Source: Chloroflexota bacterium (GTDB taxonomy: Bacteria > Chloroflexota > Anaerolineae > Fen-1058). Taken from it: a stretch of 14,641 nucleotides of DNA. Below are positions 4,942-10,327 of this stretch, in pieces. Each line of letters opens with the position of its first letter. Within the stretch, counting starts at the first letter, position 1. The stretch lies in the NCBI GenBank assembly GCA_016219235.1, contig JACRBO010000207.1, positions 1 through 14,641 on the forward strand. The letters are read 5' to 3'. The position numbers were made by a program, and so were the translations under genes. Below the pieces are notes generated by a model. That model worked only from the letters and a program-made list of their open reading frames with translations, had not been told where the DNA came from and searched no databases.

Positions 4942-7722
4942 TCAACTACGAGAGCCGGGGAAGACAACGACACGCCAGCCGAGGCTGACGAGACGAGAGT
5001 CAGGGCGGTAGTGGTCGCGATAGGCACAGCGCGCGCTCCCCTCAGTGCCGATCCACGAACCGCCGCGCACCACCCGGCTCTCATCACCCGACAGATCCTC
5101 CCGCCCGTCTTGCGCATTGTAAGGATAGTCTGCCCACTTTGATTGTACCCACTCCAGGACATTTCCGCTGGCATCCAGCAAACCACTCGGACTGGCGCCA
5201 TCCGGATAGATACCCACCGGCGTGGTGCCACCCGGCCCTTCTTCAGACGTATTGCATCGCCCGGCATCCCACTCATCACCCCACGGATAGCGGCGCGCAG
5301 ACTTCTTCGACACAGCCCAGCGCGCGGCCTTCTCCCATTCGGCCTCAGTGGGCAGCCGCACCAGTGTACCAGATAACTTCGATAACCATTCGCCATAGGC
5401 CAGTGCATCACGCCACGACACATACACGACCGGATGATTTTCCAGGCCCGGCGGCACTTCGCCGTTGCGCCAGTGCCTGGGCGCTTCACGCGCAGTTGCC
5501 GTCACAAAGCAGTGATACTCGGCATTGGTGATGGGATATACACCCGGTGAAAAATCGTCCACCTGAACCACGTGCCGCTTATTCTTCGTCGCTTTGGAAT
5601 ACTCATCATCGTACGCGCCCGGCTCATCTTTGTGGCTGCCCATCTCAAACGGCCCGGCGGTCACGGCGGTGATCGGCGGGAAGATGTAGCGCGTGCCATC
5701 GGGCGCAGTGGAGATCGGGAAGCGCGGATCGCCCAGTCGCCCCAGCGTATTGCCGGCCTCGATGCGTTCGGCCAGCGTCAGCACGCGCGGCGTTTCGATC
5801 AACTTCTGCAACCAGCGGGCCACGCGCTCGCGCACCACGCGATAATCCTCACGGCTATCGATCGCGATCAATCCGATCTCCAGCAGTTGCAGGCCGGCCA
5901 GGATCGCTGCCTGCCAATCGCGCTCGGTGGGTTGAAGGTGTTGGCGGAGATAGTCATCCACGCCCAGATGGTGAACCAGCGCATCGGCGGCCAGCACGCC
6001 ACGCTCGGTGCCCGCGCAGCGCGCCGCCAGTATCAACACTTCGCGCCAGTGCGCGGGATCGGCCTGCGCCAGATCGACCACTTGCGCGCCGAAGTTGGGC
6101 CGATTCACCAGATGACCGGCCGCCAGATACTCTTGAAACGTGCGGTGCGGGAATGTAAACTGCCGCTCGCCGCGCCGCGCGCCCTGCCCGATCAACAGCC
6201 CGGCCCGCTGCTCGATGTAATCAACGACGATGGCGGCCTTGTCCCAACTTTTCAACAACGGATCAAAGGCCCGCAGCAGCGCCACTTCAGAAATATCTGC
6301 CGTGTCCGGCCGGCCCGTGGGCCCGCCCACGCTGGCCGCCTGCGCGCCCGCAGCAACATGGGCGTCAAACGCCAACTGCTCGATCGTTTCGCGCAGACTG
6401 CTCAGGCGCAGGCTCGGAATGTCCAGGGCGGTGAGCAAACCTAGATCCGCGCCGCTGGTTTCGTTCCAGCGCTGCAAGAGCAGATCGACGACCTCGTTGT
6501 ACAAATCGGCGCGATCATCCGGCAGACGGGTGAGGTTGCTGTGCAGCGTCGCCATCAGCGTCAACAGCAGCGGATTGCGCGCCAGCGTTTGCAGATCGGG
6601 CCGCTGCACGGCGGCCTGCAAATTGAGCGTCTTATTCGCGGGCGTGTCGTTCAACGACCAGCCAATCGCGGCCACGGCCTGATACCAGCGCTCGATAAAT
6701 GTGTTGATGTGATCCGGATCAAGATCATCCAGCCGATAGACCGCGCCCAACCCGTCGGCGCGGGGCAGTGACACGGAGTCGTCCCACGCATACGGGCGGG
6801 CCGTCAACAGGTAACGGCACTGCTGGCCCGCGCCGCGCATGAATTCCGTCACCGCCTCAAGGACGCGCGTGCGGCGCACCTCGTCCCCCGCTTCGTCCAG
6901 GCCGTCGAAGATGAACAGCGCGCCGGACTTCGCCGCCACTTCCTGCAAAATCGTTCCGGTCTTCGCCAGCAGGCCGCAGTTGGTCAATTCGGCGGCGATG
7001 AATTGCCAGAGCTGCACGGCGCGGCCCTGTTTGAGACCGGCGGGCAGCGTCGCCGCGAACTTCCGCAAGATCACCCGCACCGGCAGCACGGGCGTGTTCG
7101 GCCAGTTCGAGCCTAAGCGCGGCAGCGCCGCTTCGTCGCCCAACCCCGCTTCGGCCAGGTTCAAGGCGAGATATGAACTCAACGTTGTCTTGCCTGAGCC
7201 AGGCTTGCCCAACAGCACCATAGTTGGGTGATAAGCCAGGGCCTCCAGCGCCGGCACCGATCGTTGCTCACTATGAGCAGACAAGTCGTCACGACCTGGC
7301 ATGTGGTCGCGCTCACGCGACCTGGCCGCTGCTTGCCGGTGGAGGTATTGAGCGAGCGACAAGTCGGCCGGCACGCGAAAATCCAGATTCAAATCGACAT
7401 AGACGTTCTTCAGGCCCAGGGGTTGTTGATCGGAACGCGCCGCGCTTTTAGTGATGTCGGTCAGGCGCAGCGGCGCGCAGGTATCGCGCACCCACTCCAG
7501 ATAGCGGCGCAAGGCCAGCGGCGCCTGCGGGTCTTCGCCGGTGTAGGTGATCGTGATCATGTCACGGCCCACCACATGGCCTTGCACGGTGGTCGTCTCG
7601 CCGGTGACCGTCACGCCGCCGCTCTGCGTTGAAACCGGGCGGGCAGCCTCGGCCTGGGCGAGCCGCGCCTGGAGTTCGGCAATTTGCTGCTGAAGTTTTA
7701 CGATGTCGTTGTCGTTGGACAT
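4942..7722 (-). CDS. NACHT NTPase with C-terminal FGE-sulfatase (C-type-lectin fold) domain
   Basis: This 926-residue STAND NTPase is probably an NLR-like sensor. Residues 7-27 are a short coiled coil (VKLQQQIAELQARLAQ). A V/G-rich strand segment ending VVGRDMITITY (50-60) follows, a motif recalled from the N-termini of other bacterial NACHT and effector proteins. The NACHT domain has Walker A GKPGSGKTT (172-180), Walker B LFIFDGLDE (269-277), LLTARPYAW (305-313), NPLLLTLMATLH (383-394) and FTFPHRTFQEYLAA (522-535). The FGE-type domain (about 672-924) has GPFEMGS (680-686), PVVYVSW (764-770), VRLPTEAEWEKAAR (788-801), YPWGDEWD (812-819), NVLEWVQ (854-860), RVVRGGSW (883-890) and LGWRVV (914-919). 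It keeps one cysteine (C899) instead of the catalytic pair of true FGE, so ligand binding is more likely than catalysis. Start ATG 7722 has AGGA eight bases ahead; the frame extends upstream to 7776 without a better site. Bacterial NACHT proteins include antiphage defenders; that role here is inference. Confidence 0.92.
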   Translation of the reverse strand: MSNDNDIVKLQQQIAELQARLAQAEAARPVSTQSGGVTVTGETTTVQGHVVGRDMITITYTGEDPQAPLALRRYLEWVRDTCAPLRLTDITKSAARSDQQPLGLKNVYVDLNLDFRVPADLSLAQYLHRQAAARSRERDHMPGRDDLSAHSEQRSVPALEALAYHPTMVLLGKPGSGKTTLSSYLALNLAEAGLGDEAALPRLGSNWPNTPVLPVRVILRKFAATLPAGLKQGRAVQLWQFIAAELTNCGLLAKTGTILQEVAAKSGALFIFDGLDEAGDEVRRTRVLEAVTEFMRGAGQQCRYLLTARPYAWDDSVSLPRADGLGAVYRLDDLDPDHINTFIERWYQAVAAIGWSLNDTPANKTLNLQAAVQRPDLQTLARNPLLLTLMATLHSNLTRLPDDRADLYNEVVDLLLQRWNETSGADLGLLTALDIPSLRLSSLRETIEQLAFDAHVAAGAQAASVGGPTGRPDTADISEVALLRAFDPLLKSWDKAAIVVDYIEQRAGLLIGQGARRGERQFTFPHRTFQEYLAAGHLVNRPNFGAQVVDLAQADPAHWREVLILAARCAGTERGVLAADALVHHLGVDDYLRQHLQPTERDWQAAILAGLQLLEIGLIAIDSREDYRVVRERVARWLQKLIETPRVLTLAERIEAGNTLGRLGDPRFPISTAPDGTRYIFPPITAVTAGPFEMGSHKDEPGAYDDEYSKATKNKRHVVQVDDFSPGVYPITNAEYHCFVTATAREAPRHWRNGEVPPGLENHPVVYVSWRDALAYGEWLSKLSGTLVRLPTEAEWEKAARWAVSKKSARRYPWGDEWDAGRCNTSEEGPGGTTPVGIYPDGASPSGLLDASGNVLEWVQSKWADYPYNAQDGREDLSGDESRVVRGGSWIGTEGSARCAYRDHYRPDSRLVSLGWRVVVFPGSRS
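4975..5055 (-). other. candidate variable region resembling a DGR target
   Basis: Codons 890-916 of the NACHT-FGE gene lie where diversity-generating retroelement target proteins with an FGE/C-type-lectin fold carry adenine-mutagenised codons, between GGSW and LGWRV. Taking memory of such regions as a guide (Asn-rich template, AAC codons), the matching codons here are ATC GGC ACT, AGC, TAT, GAC CAC TAC, TCT and CTC GTC AGC. Nine of these twelve end in C, as NNC mutation of AAC would give. High-GC codon use could produce the same pattern. No reverse transcriptase or template repeat was seen in the window. Confidence 0.35.
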
Positions 7723-7757
7723 GACGCATATCCTGTCAGGCAATGTGGGCTGAGAAG

Positions 7758-7787
7758 AGTATACACCGAGGGGCAAATGATAGGCAA
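7758..7787 (-). promoter_or_regulatory. candidate promoter of the NACHT-FGE gene
   Basis: On the minus strand, TTGCCT (7787-7782), an 18-bp spacer and TATACT (7763-7758) precede the ATG at 7722. The implied start of transcription is about 30 bases before the gene. The -35 box matches consensus at four of six positions. A bcp promoter on the other strand is less clear; the best candidate is TTGAGA (7946-7951) with CATCAT 17 bp later. Confidence 0.45.
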
Positions 7788-7827
7788 ACGAATGTGGTCA
7801 ATTCACGCGAGATGCGATACACTTGAT

Positions 7828-7958
7828 CAGCAATTCTCAATTTGATATCAGGAAAGACCTCGGAGGTTTTATCAACGAGCTGACACGACCTGCCCGACTG
7901 TGAAAACCTCCGAGGTCTGGCCCGCGAGCCTTCTCAACCGGCAAATTGAGAATTGCTG
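7828..7958. repeat. nested inverted repeat between the divergent NACHT and bcp genes
   Basis: The outer arms CAGCAATTCTCAATTTG (7828-7844) and their exact reverse complement (7942-7958) are 17 bp. Inside lies a 64-bp palindromic element with perfect 16-bp arms, AGACCTCGGAGGTTTT (7855-7870) and AAAACCTCCGAGGTCT (7903-7918). The inner element recurs at 9027-9090. It looks like a small dispersed element sitting in the loop of a larger palindrome. The right outer arm ends 42 bp before the bcp start, so it may affect transcription in both directions. Confidence 0.85.
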
Positions 7959-7999
7959 GCGCTCAACGCATCATCTCAACCTTGAAAGGATCGAACATC

Positions 8000-8470
8000 G
8001 TGAGTGAATTTCATCTAACAGTGGGCGAATCCGCGCCCGATTTCGAACTGACCAGCGACAGCGGCGCAAAGGTTAAACTCTCGGCACTGCGCGGCCAGCG
8101 CGTCGTCGTGTACTTCTACCCCAAGGACGACACACCCGGCTGCACCACGCAGGCGTGCGGCTTCCGCGACAACTACCTGAACATTCAGGAGAAGAACGCC
8201 ATCGTGCTGGGCATCAGCCCGGACAGCGAGAAGTCGCACGTGAAGTTCAAGACCAAGTTCAACCTGCCCTTCACGCTGCTGGCCGATGAAGATCATGCCG
8301 TGTGTGAACTGTACGGGGTGTGGGGCGAGAAGTCGATGATGGGCAAGAAATACATGGGCGTCATCCGCAGCCACTTCGTCGTCGACGAAGCCGGCCAGTT
8401 GATCGATGTGCAGTACAAGATCAAGCCCGAAGACAGCGTCAACGGCGCGCTCAAGATGATCGGGTTATAG
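8000..8470 (+). CDS. bcp: peroxiredoxin, bacterioferritin comigratory protein type (thioredoxin-dependent thiol peroxidase)
   Basis: This cytoplasmic enzyme reduces hydrogen peroxide and organic hydroperoxides, using thioredoxin as reductant. The 156-residue protein is the usual Bcp/PrxQ length. The active site YPKDDTPGCTTQAC (40-53) holds the peroxidatic Cys48 and the resolving Cys53 five residues later, as in PrxQ. APDFELTSDSG (12-22) and LRGQRVVVYFYP (30-41) match the family. The frame is open from 7946, but GTG 8000 has AAGGA at 7986-7990, nine bases ahead, and gives the family N-terminus. The extended start would run through the palindromic arm. The gene is divergent from the NACHT gene and ends at a strong terminator shared with the convergent gene. 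Confidence 0.94.
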   Translation: MSEFHLTVGESAPDFELTSDSGAKVKLSALRGQRVVVYFYPKDDTPGCTTQACGFRDNYLNIQEKNAIVLGISPDSEKSHVKFKTKFNLPFTLLADEDHAVCELYGVWGEKSMMGKKYMGVIRSHFVVDEAGQLIDVQYKIKPEDSVNGALKMIGL

Positions 8471-8493
8471 TGCGATCGTGGCGTAGTAACAAC

Positions 8494-8531
8494 AAAAATC
8501 TCCAGCCACATCTATACGGTTGGAGATTTTT
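8494..8531. terminator. bidirectional Rho-independent terminator
   Basis: Arms AAAAATCTCCAGCC (8494-8507) and GGTTGGAGATTTTT (8518-8531) pair over all 14 positions (one G-U pair) around a ten-base loop. The A and T runs at the two ends serve both strands. It lies between bcp (plus) and the GlcG-like gene (minus), which converge here. Confidence 0.9.
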
Positions 8532-8553
8532 CTTTCGCTTATTCGCTGATTCG

Positions 8554-8973
8554 CTACATCGCCATAATCGCCGCCAGGCCGATCTGCACCAACTCCATAT
8601 CGACCTCTTCGGGCAAGCCGCTGACGGCGACCGAGCCGACCACCGCACCGTCGACGATCACGGGCACGCCGCCGCCCCAGCCAATGTAGCGCGGATCGCC
8701 GTAGTAGGCCATGTCGAAACCCGCTTGCGGATCGCGGGCCGCCTGGCCGATCTCGCGCGTCGGCTTGCGTTCACGCGCCGCCGTCCACGCCTTGTTGGTC
8801 GCAATCACGATCGAGGGCAGCGGTGCGCCATCGAGCCGCAGCAAACCGATCAATTCGCCGTGCGCGTCGGCCACCGCGATCACCGCCGCTTGATTCCGCC
8901 GCAGCAACTCGGCCTGAATGGCCTGAATGGCTGCCTGTGCTTCGGCGTGTCCTAAACCGATATACGAATTCAT
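8554..8973 (-). CDS. GlcG/HbpS family protein (haem-degrading/haem-binding fold)
   Basis: The 139-residue protein is typical in length for the GlcG/HbpS family (Pfam Haem_degrading). Members bind haem or small cofactors; most have no proven reaction. Visible family features are the VIAVADAHGELIGLLRLDGA strand-turn segment (31-50), NKAWTAA (60-66) and the C-terminal GGGVPVIVDGAVVGSVAVSG (100-119). There is no signal peptide, so it is probably cytoplasmic. ATG 8973 is preferred over the adjacent GTG 8976 because AAGGAG (8985-8980) sits six bases ahead. It converges on bcp with a shared terminator. A link to oxidative stress through haem is possible but rests only on adjacency. Confidence 0.85.
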   Translation of the reverse strand: MNSYIGLGHAEAQAAIQAIQAELLRRNQAAVIAVADAHGELIGLLRLDGAPLPSIVIATNKAWTAARERKPTREIGQAARDPQAGFDMAYYGDPRYIGWGGGVPVIVDGAVVGSVAVSGLPEEVDMELVQIGLAAIMAM

Positions 8974-9026
8974 CACTCACTCCTTATGGCGCGACTTGCG
9001 CCGCTGATTGGGTTGATTGCCAGTCA

Positions 9027-9090
9027 AGACCTCGGAGGTTTCAAGAGACGGTCAAGCCCGACACTTTAGCGGTAAAAACCTCCGAGGTCT
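9027..9090. repeat. second copy of the 64-bp palindromic element
   Basis: Arms AGACCTCGGAGGTTT (9027-9041) and AAACCTCCGAGGTCT (9076-9090) match the inner element at 7855-7918, and the total length is the same, 64 bp. The loops differ apart from a shared GCCCGAC. This copy lacks the outer CAGCAATTCTCAATTTG arms. It lies between two minus-strand genes, so it may limit read-through. Confidence 0.85.
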
Positions 9091-9119
9091 ACGCCCGTCA
9101 CTTCATCGCCCAGATTGAG

Positions 9120-9551
9120 TCACACCCAAACCAAACGCCGCCCGCGCGGCGGATCAGTCTCCCAGCGATCGATCACACCACGCCCGTCGTCCCCGTCCCA
9201 CGTCTGCCCGATCTGCTCGTGGAGGCCGGGCGGCGTCCGATCGTGACACAGTGCGATCCGGCCTTCGGTCGGTTTCAGATCGAGATCGTGCAAGTCACAT
9301 AGATTCTTCTCATTGAGAAACGTGCAGCGGCCCGCCGGGTGCGCGGGCGCTTCGCCGCTTTCACGGCCCGCAATCGCCGGCGTCAATACATACACGGTCT
9401 TGTTCCGCGCCCGCTCGAACCACCAGTCGATCATCAGCCGATCGGCATAACCCGCGTCGATCAGACGCTGCGCATCGAGCGGCGTCGGCCAGCACGGCCG
9501 CCGCTGGCACATCGCCTGACATTCGGGGCAAGCACAGGCCGTAAACGTCAT
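9120..9551 (-). CDS. Cys-rich protein, YkgJ-like metal-binding candidate
   Basis: The 143-residue soluble protein has eight cysteines: C6, C8, C11, C15 and C20 near the start (CACPECQAMCQRRPC), then C76, C85 and C102 (CTFLNEKNLCDLHDL...LC). The layout of an N-terminal Cys cluster plus a later C-FL----C-LH---KP----C pattern resembles the zinc/iron-chelating YkgJ family, though the match is by eye only. The frame extends upstream to 9659, overlapping the preceding gene by 91 bp. ATG 9551, 17 bp after that gene's stop, is the better start and leads straight into the Cys motif. Its ribosome binding site is weak (GAG about eight bases ahead). It is probably the second gene of an operon with the membrane protein. 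No defined function. Confidence 0.65.
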   Translation of the reverse strand: MTFTACACPECQAMCQRRPCWPTPLDAQRLIDAGYADRLMIDWWFERARNKTVYVLTPAIAGRESGEAPAHPAGRCTFLNEKNLCDLHDLDLKPTEGRIALCHDRTPPGLHEQIGQTWDGDDGRGVIDRWETDPPRGRRLVWV

Positions 9552-9568
9552 CGATCTCGATCGGGCCT

Positions 9569-10063
9569 TCAGGGCAGCGGCGCCGTTGGCAGCGTCAACG
9601 CCAGCCACACCCCAATCGCGCCCGCCATGGCAAAACTCGTGAAGATCAAATTCAGGCACGCCCGATAAGTGTAGTAATTTCGCCAGAAGAAGATCGAACG
9701 CCGCTTGCGCTGGCGCGCAGTCAGATAGGCTTCACGCCGAAATATCTGGGCGACGTGCGGCTCGTCGTTAGTCGATTTAAGTTCGCTCTGCCCCTCAAAA
9801 TACTTCAGGGCATCTTCCGCGATCTTGATCAAGTCGGCAGTGCGTCGATCCCATTTCCAAAACACATACGACAACACGATCAACAGCACGCCCAGCAGCG
9901 CGCCAACGCGCATGGTCTGAGTGTTTTGCAAGACGGCGAACAGCGCGCCCGCCAGCACCGACGCAATGCTGATGTAAAAGTTCGCCGCAATCAGGCGCTG
10001 CTCGGCGTGAACCTGGTAGTAATTCCACGCCTGCTGGTTCAATGTGCGCTCGGTTTCGCTCAC
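9569..10063 (-). CDS. small membrane protein of unknown function
   Basis: The 164-residue protein has three likely membrane segments: 27-46 (ANFYISIASVLAGALFAVLQ), 52-69 (RVGALLGVLLIVLSYVFW) and 136-157 (CLNLIFTSFAMAGAIGVWLALT). Between the second and third lies a charged helical stretch of about 65 residues (WDRRTADLIKIAEDALKYFE onward). The N-terminal NYYQVHAEQRLIAANFY (14-30) resembles small bacterial membrane proteins with a conserved H-A--QR----NF motif, recalled from memory without a known role. GTG 10063 is chosen because GGAGG (10075-10071) lies seven bases ahead; the upstream frame to 10141 includes the promoter. It is the first gene after a strong minus-strand promoter, followed by the Cys-rich gene after 17 bp. 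Confidence 0.75.
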   Translation of the reverse strand: MSETERTLNQQAWNYYQVHAEQRLIAANFYISIASVLAGALFAVLQNTQTMRVGALLGVLLIVLSYVFWKWDRRTADLIKIAEDALKYFEGQSELKSTNDEPHVAQIFRREAYLTARQRKRRSIFFWRNYYTYRACLNLIFTSFAMAGAIGVWLALTLPTAPLP

Positions 10064-10122
10064 CGGCCCGCCTCCAGGAATACTTTGCCCGGTTTTATTA
10101 TCGGCATTCTCGATTGGCGCGC

Positions 10123-10151
10123 AGTATAGAATGATTTCCACCCTGCGTCAA
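10123..10151 (-). promoter_or_regulatory. sigma-70-type promoter of the membrane protein operon
   Basis: On the minus strand, TTGACG (10151-10146), a 17-bp spacer and TATACT (10128-10123) lie about 60 bp before GTG 10063. The -35 box is one arm of an inverted repeat, CGTCAAA (10146-10152) with TTTGACG (10166-10172), a possible operator. Confidence 0.75.
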
Positions 10152-10260
10152 ACCGGTCATCGCGTTTTGACGTTATTCCAACCCAGTTTTCGCCGGAGGT
10201 CTCATCGGCCGCCTGTGAACCTCTCCATCGACTTGCGAGTAAATACAGCAAGATGACGGC

Positions 10261-10299
10261 GCACAGTATGCGCGCACACACTGTGCGCACATACTGTGC
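10261..10299. promoter_or_regulatory. long palindrome (candidate operator) before the LuxR-type regulator
   Basis: The 18-bp arms GCACAGTATGCGCGCACA (10261-10278) and TGTGCGCACATACTGTGC (10282-10299) match at 17 of 18 positions around a three-base centre. It ends 28 bp before the ATG at 10328 and lies between divergent transcription units. Position and symmetry suggest a binding site for a dimeric regulator or a 5'-UTR hairpin. No T tract follows, so a terminator is unlikely. Confidence 0.6.
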
Positions 10300-10327
10300 C
10301 TGAGCGGTTAGCCCGCCGCGAAACACT

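Noticed and set aside
5572..6444. 290-codon plus-strand frame opposite the NACHT gene
   Set aside because: It lies wholly antisense to a gene with clear NACHT motifs, shows no recognisable domain and fits the shadow frames expected in GC-rich DNA.
7946..7999. Longer N-terminus for Bcp
   Set aside because: The extension runs through a palindrome arm and exceeds the family's N-terminus; GTG 8000 has a ribosome binding site.
7855..9090. CRISPR-like array from the repeated AGACCTCGGAGGTTT / AAACCTCCGAGGTCT motifs
   Set aside because: There are only two elements, over 1 kb apart, each an inverted repeat pair, with no regular repeat-spacer structure and no cas genes.
9552..9659. Upstream extension of the Cys-rich protein
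   Set aside because: The extra 36 codons would overlap the end of the membrane protein gene, have no ribosome binding site and precede the natural Cys motif start.
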